Source of the DNA: Candidatus Bipolaricaulota bacterium
GTDB lineage: Bacteria; Bipolaricaulota; Bipolaricaulia; RBG-16-55-9; DRXL01
Direction: 5' to 3'
DNA length: 38,368 bases
NCBI GenBank assembly: GCA_025061735.1
Contig: JANXAU010000017.1
Coordinates: 1-38,368 of the forward strand
Part shown: positions 6,773 to 14,067 of the stretch, one piece after another
How the letters are laid out: every line of letters begins with the position of its first letter
How positions within the stretch are numbered: position 1 is the stretch's first letter
Translations under genes and position numbers: made by a program
The notes under the pieces: generated by a model
What the model saw: only the letters and a program-made list of their open reading frames with translations
Told to the model about the DNA's origin: nothing
Database searches by the model: none

Positions 6773-8013
6773 GCATCATTCGCGATCCGTCGCTTGCCCC
6801 CCAAGGGCAGCAGAAGATCACGTGGGTTCAGCGCCGCATGAGCTTGCTCAACAGAATCAAGTCCGAGTTCGAGCGCGAGCAGCCGTTCAGAAATCTCAGA
6901 CTCGCTCTGAGCATTCACTTAGAAGCCAAGACGGCCTATCTCGCTCAGGTGCTCCAGGCCGGCGGTGCCCGCGTCGCCGTGACGGGCTGCAACCCCTTAA
7001 GCACCCAAGACGACGTCGCCGCGGCTTTGGCCTCTTCAGGAGAGATCTTCGTCGCCGCCTGGCGCGGCGCCACTCCGCAAGAGTATGAGTCCCATCTCAA
7101 AGCCGTCTTGCAGATCCAGCCCCATATCATTCTCGATGACGGCGGGGATTTAACAAAACTTCTGCACGGCGAACTCTCTCACTTAGCGAAAGATATTCTC
7201 GGTGGCACCGAAGAGACAACCACGGGAGTACGACGCTTACGCGCGCTCGTCGCTCAAAATAAGCTCTTGTTCCCGATGTTCGCCGTCAACGATGCCCAGA
7301 TGAAGTTCTTGTTCGATAATCGCTACGGCACGGGGCAGTCCACCTGGGACGGCATCATGAGAACGACCAATCTCTCGATTGCCGGCAAAACTGTTGTTGT
7401 CGCGGGCTACGGCTGGTGCGGGCGCGGGATCGCCCTGCGCGCCAAGGGCCTTGGCGCCAACGTCATCGTCACCGAGGTCAACCCCGTGCGCGCCATCGAA
7501 GCCGTCATGGACGGCTTTCGCGTCATGAAGATGGTCGAAGCCGCCCCCTTGGGAGATATCTTCGTCACCGCGACGGGCTGCAAAGATATTATTACTGAAG
7601 AATCTTTGAGGGTTATGAAAGACGGCGCGATCTTGGCCAACGCGGGGCACTTTGACGTCGAGATCCGCAAGCCCGATCTAGAGCGCCTTTCGGTCGCGCG
7701 TCGCCCCATTCGCCTCAACGTCGAGGAGTTCGAGCTGAAGGACGGGCGTCGGCTCTATCTCTTGGCCGAGGGGCGCTTGGTCAATCTCGCTGCCGGCGAC
7801 GGCCACCCCGTCGAGATCATGGACTTGTCGTTTGCGCTGCAAGCGCTCACGCTCGCCTATATCGCCAAGCATCACGCGGAGTTGAAGCCCGGTCTCTATC
7901 CCGTGCCGCCGGAGATAGATGAGCGCGTCGCGCTGCTCAAACTCGAGACGATGGGGATTGCTATAGACGAGCTGACTCCTCAACAGCGGGCCTATCTTGA
8001 AAGAGCCCACTAA
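6769..8013 (+). CDS. ahcY: S-adenosylhomocysteinase
   Basis: The enzyme hydrolyses S-adenosylhomocysteine to adenosine and homocysteine and so drives methylation reactions. The 414 residues are in the range of the shorter Thermotoga/archaeal type that lacks the insert of the common bacterial enzyme. Visible motifs include [12 protein letters not shown] near 46, [15 protein letters not shown] near 73, [14 protein letters not shown] near 183, and the NAD-binding [12 protein letters not shown] near 209-220. The C-terminus lacks the usual KPxxYRY tail. The ATG at 6769 follows AGGAGG by 6 nt and is preferred over an in-frame ATG at 6721. Homocysteine produced here could feed the transsulfuration enzymes at 8802-10892. 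Confidence 0.95.
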   Translation: MSIIRDPSLAPQGQQKITWVQRRMSLLNRIKSEFEREQPFRNLRLALSIHLEAKTAYLAQVLQAGGARVAVTGCNPLSTQDDVAAALASSGEIFVAAWRGATPQEYESHLKAVLQIQPHIILDDGGDLTKLLHGELSHLAKDILGGTEETTTGVRRLRALVAQNKLLFPMFAVNDAQMKFLFDNRYGTGQSTWDGIMRTTNLSIAGKTVVVAGYGWCGRGIALRAKGLGANVIVTEVNPVRAIEAVMDGFRVMKMVEAAPLGDIFVTATGCKDIITEESLRVMKDGAILANAGHFDVEIRKPDLERLSVARRPIRLNVEEFELKDGRRLYLLAEGRLVNLAAGDGHPVEIMDLSFALQALTLAYIAKHHAELKPGLYPVPPEIDERVALLKLETMGIAIDELTPQQRAYLERAH

Positions 8014-8025
8014 ACTGAGTATACT
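7997..8025 (+). promoter_or_regulatory. Promoter of the rpsI-rpmE region
   Basis: TTGAAA (7997-8002), 17 nt, TATACT (8020-8025) is a near-consensus promoter that overlaps the end of the S-adenosylhomocysteinase gene. It predicts a start near 8032 and a leader of about 35 nt. Confidence 0.65.
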
Positions 8026-8065
8026 GATCGGAGTTTCATCAAGCTAGGAGGTCTAAGATTGCATT

Positions 8066-8527
8066 GTGATGAACACGCAAGTGGAATCAGCACCCAAGAC
8101 ACGGTTACCCAAGATCTTACCCGATGGCAAGATCCATGCCGTCGGGCGGCGCAAAGAGTCTGTAGCGCGGGTCTTTCTCAAACCCAACGGCGACGGCAAA
8201 GTGATCGTCAACGGAAAGCCCGCCGAGGTCTACTTCGCCGCCGATCCGTACATCAAGGATCGTCTGGAGCAACTGATCAAGCGTCCGTTTTACGTGACCA
8301 ACACGGTCAATCGCTACGACGTGATCGCCAATTGTCGTGGCGGAGGCTTCACGGGGCAGATGGAAGCGATTCGCCTTGGGATCGCGCGGGCGCTCTTGGC
8401 GGTCAATCCCGATTATAGACCGATACTGCGCAACGAAGGGCTGCTCACGCGCGATCCGCGCATGGTCGAGCGCAAGAAGTACGGCTTCCACAAGGCGCGG
8501 CGCGGCCAGCAGTTCAGCAAGCGCTAG
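8066..8527 (+). CDS. rpsI: Ribosomal protein uS9
   Basis: The 30S subunit protein has the usual [14 protein letters not shown] start of the S9 domain (residues 25-38), [19 protein letters not shown] in the centre, and the basic tail ending in QQFSKR that reaches the P-site. An N-terminal extension of about 24 residues precedes the domain. The start is not settled: GTG at 8066 and ATG at 8069 are adjacent, and AGGAGGT lies 13-16 nt upstream, longer than usual. The standard partner rplM is absent, and rpmE follows instead. Confidence 0.95.
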   Translation: MMNTQVESAPKTRLPKILPDGKIHAVGRRKESVARVFLKPNGDGKVIVNGKPAEVYFAADPYIKDRLEQLIKRPFYVTNTVNRYDVIANCRGGGFTGQMEAIRLGIARALLAVNPDYRPILRNEGLLTRDPRMVERKKYGFHKARRGQQFSKR

Positions 8528-8571
8528 CAGGCTTCGCCTGCACCATTCGCCGTGCCGCCCGCAGCGGCACG
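8527..8571. other. Two tandem hairpins between rpsI and rpmE
   Basis: GCAGGC-ttc-GCCTGC at 8527-8541 begins right at the rpsI stop. CGTGCCGC-5 nt-GCGGCACG is at 8551-8571. Neither is followed by a T-run, so these are not intrinsic terminators. They may adjust mRNA stability or rpmE translation, but this is inference. Confidence 0.5.
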
Positions 8572-8590
8572 AGGAGTCTAAGGAGGTTCT

Positions 8591-8794
8591 ATGAAGCCAG
8601 GGATTCATCCCGAATTGAAGCGCGTCGTCATCCGGTGCTCCTGCGGGGCTGAGCTGGAGACGCTCTCCACCGTAGAGAACCTGCACGTGGACATCTGCTC
8701 CAAGTGCCATCCGTTCTTCACCGGAGAAGAGAAGCTGATCGACACCGAGGGGCGCGTGCAGCAGTTTGAGCGCCGCTACGGGAAGAAAAAATAG
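8591..8794 (+). CDS. rpmE: Ribosomal protein bL31, zinc-binding type
   Basis: This 67-residue protein starts MKPGIHPELKRV and contains CSCGAE (residues 17-22) and DICSKCHPFFTGEEK (35-49). That is the four-cysteine, zinc-containing form of L31 as opposed to the zinc-free paralogue. AAGGAGG precedes the ATG at good distance. It is probably co-transcribed with rpsI. Confidence 0.96.
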   Translation: MKPGIHPELKRVVIRCSCGAELETLSTVENLHVDICSKCHPFFTGEEKLIDTEGRVQQFERRYGKKK

Positions 8795-8801
8795 AGAAAA
8801 C

Positions 8802-9926
8802 ATGCGCTTTGAAACCAAGACGGTGCAAGCCGCGCGGGAGACCGACCCCATCACCGGGGCGCTCGTCCCGCCGATCCATCAGAGCGCCACGTTCGTTCAG
8901 GAAGAGCCGGGCGTCCACAAGGGCTATCCCTACGGACGCACCGGCAACCCCACCCGCGCTCTCCTAGAGAGAGCGATCGCTACCCTAGAGAACGGCCGGT
9001 ACGGCCTGGCGTTTGCCTCGGGCTTGGCCGCCGAAGACGCCATTCTTCACCTGTTGCAGCCCGGCGATCACGTCCTCTGCTGCGACGACGTCTACGGCGG
9101 AACGTATAGACTCTTTGAGCAAGTACGGCGCCGTTATGGGCTGGAATTCTCGTATTTCGACACGACCGACGCCACGGCCGTCAAGCCCCAGAAAAATACC
9201 AAGCTCATCTGGCTCGAATCCCCCACAAACCCGCTCTTAAAGATCGCCGACATCTCAGCAGTAGCCGAACGCAAAGGGAACGCCCTGCTCGTCGTTGATA
9301 ACACGTTTGCAACGCCCTATCTGCAACGCCCGCTAGAGCTGGGCGCTGATATCGTCGTACACAGTTCCACCAAATATCTCAGCGGGCACGGCGACGTGAT
9401 TGGGGGGCTGATCGTCACGTCGAACAGCGAGATCTACGAGAAGTTAAAGTTCTTGCAGAACGCCATCGGCGCGGTGCCCGGCCCCTTTGATTGCTGGCTC
9501 GTCCTGCGCGGCTTCAAGACCCTCGCCCTGCGGATGAAGGCGCACTCGGAGAACGCGCAGGCCGTCGCCGAATTTCTCAGCAAGCACAGAAAAGTCGAGC
9601 GCGTCTATTATCCCGGATTGGCTACCCATCCCGGCCACGCGATTGCCAAAAGACAGATGAACGGTCTTTACAGCGGGATGTTGAGCTTCGAGCTAAAGGG
9701 GGACGTGAAGAAGTTTGTGCAAGCAACGAGAGTTTTTGTGCTCGCAGAGAATCTGGGCGTGATTGAGTCGCTCACGACCCACCCAGCGACGATGACCCAC
9801 GCTTCGATTCCCCCCGAAGAGCGCGCTCGCCGGGGCATCAAAGACAATCTCGTGAGGCTTTCGGTGGGCATCGAGAACACGCAAGACTTGATCGAAGATT
9901 TGCAGCAAGCGCTTGAATGCGCCTAG
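8802..9926 (+). CDS. Cystathionine gamma-lyase/synthase family PLP enzyme
   Basis: This 374-residue member of the Cys/Met metabolism PLP family has YPYGRTGNPTR (42-52), ASGLAAEDA, DDVYGGTYRLF, and the PLP lysine K191 in HSSTKYLSGHGDVIGG. The C-terminal SLGVIESL/ATMTHASIP-type motif is seen as NLGVIESLTTHPATMTH. Gamma-lyase and gamma-synthase cannot be told apart securely by eye. The adjacent cystathionine beta-synthase-like gene and upstream S-adenosylhomocysteinase favour gamma-lyase (reverse transsulfuration: cystathionine to cysteine). The ATG at 8802 is chosen because an earlier in-frame ATG at 8766 would overlap most of the rpmE tail. The ribosome site is weak. Confidence 0.9.
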   Translation: MRFETKTVQAARETDPITGALVPPIHQSATFVQEEPGVHKGYPYGRTGNPTRALLERAIATLENGRYGLAFASGLAAEDAILHLLQPGDHVLCCDDVYGGTYRLFEQVRRRYGLEFSYFDTTDATAVKPQKNTKLIWLESPTNPLLKIADISAVAERKGNALLVVDNTFATPYLQRPLELGADIVVHSSTKYLSGHGDVIGGLIVTSNSEIYEKLKFLQNAIGAVPGPFDCWLVLRGFKTLALRMKAHSENAQAVAEFLSKHRKVERVYYPGLATHPGHAIAKRQMNGLYSGMLSFELKGDVKKFVQATRVFVLAENLGVIESLTTHPATMTHASIPPEERARRGIKDNLVRLSVGIENTQDLIEDLQQALECA

Positions 9927-9929
9927 ACT

Positions 9930-10892
9930 ATGCGCGTCGCAGAGAATCTGTTAGAGCTGATCGGCCAGACGCCGATGGTCGCGCTCAGTCGCATTAACCC
10001 CATCAAGGGCGTGCGGCTGCTGGCGAAATTGGAGTACTTCAACCCCGGTGGCTCGGTCAAGGATCGCATCGGGATCGCGATGATCGAGGCGGCCGAACGC
10101 GCGGGCCAGCTCAAACCCGGCGATTGGATCGTCGAGCCGACCAGCGGGAACACGGGCGTGGGACTCTGCATCGCCGCGATCCTGAAGGGCTATAAAGTTG
10201 TCTTCACCATGCCCGATAAAGTCAGCCCAGAGAAGATTGATCTCTTGAAAGCGTACGGGGCCGAAGTGGTCATCTGCCCGACGGCGGTCGCTCCCGAAGA
10301 CCCGCGAAGTTATTATTCGGTAGCGAAGCAGATCGCGCGGGAGCGCCCGGCCTTCTTGCCCAATCAGTACGAGAATCTCGCCAATCCCGAGGCGCACTAT
10401 CGCACGACGGGGCCAGAGATCTGGGAGCAGACGGACGGAAGACTCGACGCGTTCGTGGCGGGGATCGGCACCGGGGGCACGATCAGCGGCGTCGGGCGCT
10501 TCCTCAAAGAGAAGAATCCCCAAATAAAGATCATCGGCGCCGACCCCGAAGGCTCGATGATCTATACAGAATTCTATAAACTTCCGCACAACGTTCATAC
10601 GTATCTGATTGAGGGGATTGGAGAAGACATCATCCCCGGCACGCTCGATCTGAGCGTGATAGACGAGATCATTCGCGTCTACGACAAAGAGTCCTACGCG
10701 ATGGCGCGAGAATTGGCCCAGAAAGAGGCGATTCTGACGGGCAGCTCCGGCGGTGCCGCTTTAGTGGCGGCGTTGCGTTACGCCGAGAAGCTCAAGTCGG
10801 GGACGGTCGTGGTGCTCATCCCCGACACGGGACGGCAGTATCTGAGCAAAGTCTATTCCGAACGATGGCTCCGCGACAAAGGGCTGCTCTGA
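9930..10892 (+). CDS. Cystathionine beta-synthase / cysteine synthase family
   Basis: This fold-type II PLP enzyme of 320 residues has the PLP lysine K44 in NPGGSVKDR, PTSGNTGVGL, the GIGTGGTISGVGR phosphate-binding loop and GSSGGAA. The C-terminus, with YLSKVYSERWL, is more like cystathionine beta-synthases than O-acetylserine sulfhydrylases. No regulatory CBS domains follow, as in several bacterial beta-synthases. The likely reaction is homocysteine plus serine (or O-acetylserine) to cystathionine, which the preceding enzyme then cleaves. The gene starts 3 nt after the stop of that gene. Cysteine synthase activity remains possible. Confidence 0.88.
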   Translation: MRVAENLLELIGQTPMVALSRINPIKGVRLLAKLEYFNPGGSVKDRIGIAMIEAAERAGQLKPGDWIVEPTSGNTGVGLCIAAILKGYKVVFTMPDKVSPEKIDLLKAYGAEVVICPTAVAPEDPRSYYSVAKQIARERPAFLPNQYENLANPEAHYRTTGPEIWEQTDGRLDAFVAGIGTGGTISGVGRFLKEKNPQIKIIGADPEGSMIYTEFYKLPHNVHTYLIEGIGEDIIPGTLDLSVIDEIIRVYDKESYAMARELAQKEAILTGSSGGAALVAALRYAEKLKSGTVVVLIPDTGRQYLSKVYSERWLRDKGLL

Positions 10893-11452
10893 TCGGCAGT
10901 TTAGCGATCATCGCAGCACTGCTCAGCAGTTGCGATCTCTTCACGCCGCCGCTGGTGGTGATGCGCGAGGGATTTGAATCTGGGCTAAAGCTCTGGCACA
11001 AAGGATTGGATGTCCCGCCCGACCCAAGTACACGCAAGCCCGTCGTTTGGGAGATCGATCTCTCCCAAGAGCGAGTGATCGAGGGCAACTGGGCTACTCG
11101 CTGGTTTCTCGATGGTCGTCAAGGGGACGGCACAATCTGGCTGGTCACGCCGCTGAGCGTTCATAAGAACCGTCCGTTGACCGTGACGCTGTCGCTTCAG
11201 CTTTGGAGTGCCACGGTGAGCGCTCAGCCGCGTGCTCACGTTGTCGCTTACGCTGGGAGCTTAAGACCCGTCGAGGAGACCGAGTTCTCTTTCAAAGAGC
11301 CTGCTGATAAGAGAGCGGGCTGGCAGCGCTATCGGTTTGTGATCCCCGTGGGGAGCACCGAGGGCGAGCTGTGGGGGGCGCTGGAGATCAGCGCGGCGCA
11401 GAAGACGCTCTTAGAGTATTTTATAGATGACGTGCGGGTCGAGGTGCGCTGA
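10865..11452 (+). CDS. Lipoprotein of unknown function
   Basis: The 195-residue protein has a lipoprotein signal: positive start, hydrophobic LIGSLAIIAALL and a lipobox LLSSC with the modified cysteine near residue 23. The mature part begins DLFTPPLVV and contains beta-strand-rich sequence ending in YFIDDVRVEVR. That ending suggests a carbohydrate-binding-module-like jelly roll (FESG near the start and IDDVRV at the end are common there). Binding specificity is unknown. The ATG lies 28 nt inside the beta-synthase-like gene, so it is co-transcribed, though a shared function is not evident. Confidence 0.7.
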   Translation: MAPRQRAALIGSLAIIAALLSSCDLFTPPLVVMREGFESGLKLWHKGLDVPPDPSTRKPVVWEIDLSQERVIEGNWATRWFLDGRQGDGTIWLVTPLSVHKNRPLTVTLSLQLWSATVSAQPRAHVVAYAGSLRPVEETEFSFKEPADKRAGWQRYRFVIPVGSTEGELWGALEISAAQKTLLEYFIDDVRVEVR

Positions 11453-11460
11453 CGCAATAT

Positions 11461-11489
11461 TTGTCTTGCTCTCAGCTTTGCGCTATCAT
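11461..11489 (+). promoter_or_regulatory. Promoter of the Phd/RelE-type operon
   Basis: TTGTCT (11461-11466), 17 nt, TATCAT (11484-11489). The start of transcription would be near 11496, about 44 nt before the antitoxin ATG. Confidence 0.55.
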
Positions 11490-11539
11490 AGCGAACCTGA
11501 TAGAGCTTCATAAAGGCTGTTCGCAGGAGCAGAGATATT

Positions 11540-11743
11540 ATGAAACAGCATCAAAGACTCCCGCAGATTGTCCTTCGCAATGGCAAACCCGCTGCTGTTA
11601 TTTTAGATATAGATGAATACCAAGAGTTGCTAGAGCGCCTAGAAGACCTCGAAGATCTTCAAGCTTTGGAGAAGATGCGCAGGAGACCTCTCAAGTTTAG
11701 GAGATTAGAGGACTTCTTGAAGGAGTACAACCCTGGTGTATGA
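11540..11743 (+). CDS. Phd/YefM-family antitoxin
   Basis: The 67-residue protein has a short Phd-like DNA-binding start (RLPQIVLRNGKPAAVILDIDEYQELLERL), which is the conserved xxGKPxAVxxxxxEYxxL pattern. An acidic tail follows (EDLEDLQALEKM) that would wrap the toxin. Residues before QIVLRNG are fewer than in standard Phd, so the DNA-binding part may be shortened. It overlaps the toxin gene by 8 nt. Confidence 0.8.
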   Translation: MKQHQRLPQIVLRNGKPAAVILDIDEYQELLERLEDLEDLQALEKMRRRPLKFRRLEDFLKEYNPGV

Positions 11744-11993
11744 AGTGCTTCTCGAGCGCGCAGCTGAGCGCGATCTTAAGAGACTTTCTTCTAGGGAATT
11801 CTCAAAAGTCATTGCTGCAATCCGAGCACTGGCTGAGCATCCCCGCCCTCGGGGATGCAGGAAAATCTCTAGCTCTGAGCATGACTGGCGCATCCGCGTA
11901 GGGCCTTTTCGAGTCTTGTATGAGATTGATGATAAAGCTAAGATAGTACGGGTAATGCGCGTGAGACGAAGACCTAAGGCTTATATGCTCTAA
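11736..11993 (+). CDS. RelE-family toxin
   Basis: This 85-residue protein begins at a GTG inside the antitoxin gene. Its features are YEVLLERAAERDLKRL, a central SSSEHDWRIRVGPFRVLYEIDD and terminal RVRRRPKAY, as in RelE mRNA interferases. It is the same size and general design as the toxin at 3590, but the sequence is clearly different, so the two modules were acquired or diverged separately. Confidence 0.85.
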   Translation: MYEVLLERAAERDLKRLSSREFSKVIAAIRALAEHPRPRGCRKISSSEHDWRIRVGPFRVLYEIDDKAKIVRVMRVRRRPKAYML

Positions 11994-12008
11994 CAGGGAG
12001 GGACACCT

Positions 12009-14012
12009 ATGGCCTATCGCAGATATGTAGCAATCGTTGGCGTTCTGCTATTTTTCGTGATGGTTCTTACGCCCCTGGCGCTGGCCAAGACCATCGAAGT
12101 CCCCAAAGACTTCCCAACGATCCAAGCCGCGATCAACGCCGCCGAGCCGGGCGATCTCATCTTGGTCAGTCCGGGCAGCTATCGCGAGAACGTCAGTATC
12201 AAGAAGAGCATAGAGTTGCGCGGCTTCGGCCCAGAGACGGTTATCGACGGCAGCGCCGCACGCACGCGCCCCACGATCTGGATCCAAGACGCCACCAACG
12301 TTACGATTCAGAATCTCACGATCACCCGAGGGCGGCGCGGCATCCAAGTAGACCGCAGCAGCCAGATCGTGATCGCGAAGAATATCATTCGCGCCAATCG
12401 CCGCCAAGGGATTCTCATCACGGAGAACTCCCACACCGTCGAGATCCGCGAGAACCAGATTCTCGATACTGCCCCCGACGAGGGCAACGTCCTTGGCAAC
12501 GGCATCATCCTCAACGGCACCAAAGACGCCCGTGTTGTGAAGAATCTCATCGCGCGCAACGCCTACAGCGGGATTCGCCTCTTGAGCGCTGATGCCCAAA
12601 TCGAGGGCAACACCCTCGAAGAGAATAGGTTCTACGGCATCGAGATCTGGCCCAACTGGGTCGACTCGCCCGAAATCCCCTCCCAAGCCGTGATCGCCGA
12701 TAATATGCTGAAGAACAACGCGCGCGCCGGCCTCTTCATCACCGAAGAGTCCATCGCGCTCGTGCGCCACAATCAGATCGTCGAGACCACCAAAGACAGC
12801 GACAACCAACACGGCCACGCCCTGTGGGTGACCGACGGCTCTCTCGTCACTCTCGAAGAGAACGCGCTGGTGCGCAGTCAAGGGCATGGGCTGTTTGCCC
12901 CCTCCGGGCGCGTCCTGCTCGGCACCAATACGCTCTCGGAGAACCAGGGGTGTGGACTCTATCTCGCAGACGGCTCGTGGCTCTCTCTCGCTCCAGAAGC
13001 AAAACTCACTTTCACGGAGAATCGTTCTGGGGATGCGTGCGGCACGGCGCAGACCCTTGAACCCGGAAGGTCGCTGGCGCTTCCCCTCGTCGCCACCCAG
13101 ACGGGAGTGCTCAAAGCCCAAGCGCTCACGCTCACCCAAGATACGTCGCTTGTGCTGGCGCTCTTTGGGCCGGGCCAAGAGAACCCCTACGCGCAAGTGC
13201 AGCACCCGGAGCCGCTGAAGCTCAGCGTCGAAGTCTCTTCCGAGACGCTGGCTTTGGGGACACGCTGGAGGGCTGTTGTCGAAAACCGCGGCGACCGGAG
13301 CGCCCTAGTGATTCTCCAAGCGTCGGCGCCGTTTCGCCTGGGCAGTTGTGCCGATATCACGAACGAGTTCGGCATCCAGCTCTTTCACGTGGATGCGCCG
13401 CCGTTCAGCGAGCGCCAATGCAATATTTTCTATTCTTCTCTGAAGGCCGTCCCCGAAGGGATGCGCCGCACCACGACGTCGATTACAAACTATCCCAGCG
13501 ACCCGCGAATCGCCGGGAGCTACACCGGCGCGGGAAGGATCAATCTTTTCGGCCCGATGCTCCGCAGAACCCTCGCGTTCGTCTTCCTTCACGAGCTGGG
13601 GCATGCCGTGCAGGATCGCTTTGTCAGCCGCGAGCTGAACGCGCGCTGGCGCGAGCTGCACCGTCGTTCCGGGGACGACCCCGATCACTTCGTGAGCGAT
13701 TACGCCCAGACCAACCAAGCCGAAGATTTTGCCGAGACGTTCGCGCACTACGTCGAAGACACGCTAGAACTCCTAAGGATCGCGCGCGAGCGGGCCGCGC
13801 GCAATAAGACCCTGCTCCTCGAGAAAGTGAAGTTTATGACGGAGCTTTTCCGTATCGCGCGCGCCGATGGGTCTCTCAGCGCTTTTATCTATCAAGTGCA
13901 TATCAAGAGCGACGACGAAAAGGCGCGCCTGACGCTGCGCCGCGCCGAAGTCGAACTCGACAGCGATGCGCTCCCCAAGATTCCCCCAATGATAGAATGG
14001 GAAGAGTTTTAA
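12009..14012 (+). CDS. Secreted beta-helix protein with C-terminal HExxH zinc peptidase-like domain
   Basis: This 667-residue protein has a signal peptide (YVAIVGVLLFFVMVLTPLALA). A NosD/PbH1-type right-handed beta-helix starts at IEVPKDFPTIQAAINAAEPGD and runs to about residue 350, with many turns of the N-x-I-x-x-N type. A beta-rich linker (about 350-480) contains two cysteines. The last part has FLHELGHAVQDRF (near 526-538), an HELGH zincin motif. A glutamate-rich EDFAETFAHYVED about 50 residues later could supply the third zinc ligand, as in gluzincins. The helix may bind surface polysaccharide and the peptidase act on the same target; this is inference. The ATG follows GGGAGG. The decayed gene at 2836 is related. 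Confidence 0.8.
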   Translation: MAYRRYVAIVGVLLFFVMVLTPLALAKTIEVPKDFPTIQAAINAAEPGDLILVSPGSYRENVSIKKSIELRGFGPETVIDGSAARTRPTIWIQDATNVTIQNLTITRGRRGIQVDRSSQIVIAKNIIRANRRQGILITENSHTVEIRENQILDTAPDEGNVLGNGIILNGTKDARVVKNLIARNAYSGIRLLSADAQIEGNTLEENRFYGIEIWPNWVDSPEIPSQAVIADNMLKNNARAGLFITEESIALVRHNQIVETTKDSDNQHGHALWVTDGSLVTLEENALVRSQGHGLFAPSGRVLLGTNTLSENQGCGLYLADGSWLSLAPEAKLTFTENRSGDACGTAQTLEPGRSLALPLVATQTGVLKAQALTLTQDTSLVLALFGPGQENPYAQVQHPEPLKLSVEVSSETLALGTRWRAVVENRGDRSALVILQASAPFRLGSCADITNEFGIQLFHVDAPPFSERQCNIFYSSLKAVPEGMRRTTTSITNYPSDPRIAGSYTGAGRINLFGPMLRRTLAFVFLHELGHAVQDRFVSRELNARWRELHRRSGDDPDHFVSDYAQTNQAEDFAETFAHYVEDTLELLRIARERAARNKTLLLEKVKFMTELFRIARADGSLSAFIYQVHIKSDDEKARLTLRRAEVELDSDALPKIPPMIEWEEF

Positions 14013-14018
14013 GTGCGT

Positions 14019-14046
14019 TTGACAATCTCCCATGTTAAAATAGAAT
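14019..14046 (+). promoter_or_regulatory. Promoter of the peptide ABC transporter operon
   Basis: TTGACA (14019-14024), 16 nt, TAGAAT (14041-14046). The -35 is consensus. The leader would be about 15 nt and contains AAGGAGGTCG before the ATG at 14068. Confidence 0.65.
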
Positions 14047-14067
14047 AGATATGGCAAAGGAGGTCGC

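Noticed and set aside
8527-8571. Hairpins between rpsI and rpmE as a terminator
   Set aside because: No T-run follows either stem, and rpmE with its own strong ribosome site follows at once.
12048-13205. Open frame of 385 codons on the minus strand opposite the beta-helix/peptidase gene
   Set aside because: The plus-strand protein has a signal peptide, clear repeats and a zinc motif. The antisense frame has no recognisable motif and arises from GC-rich codon bias.
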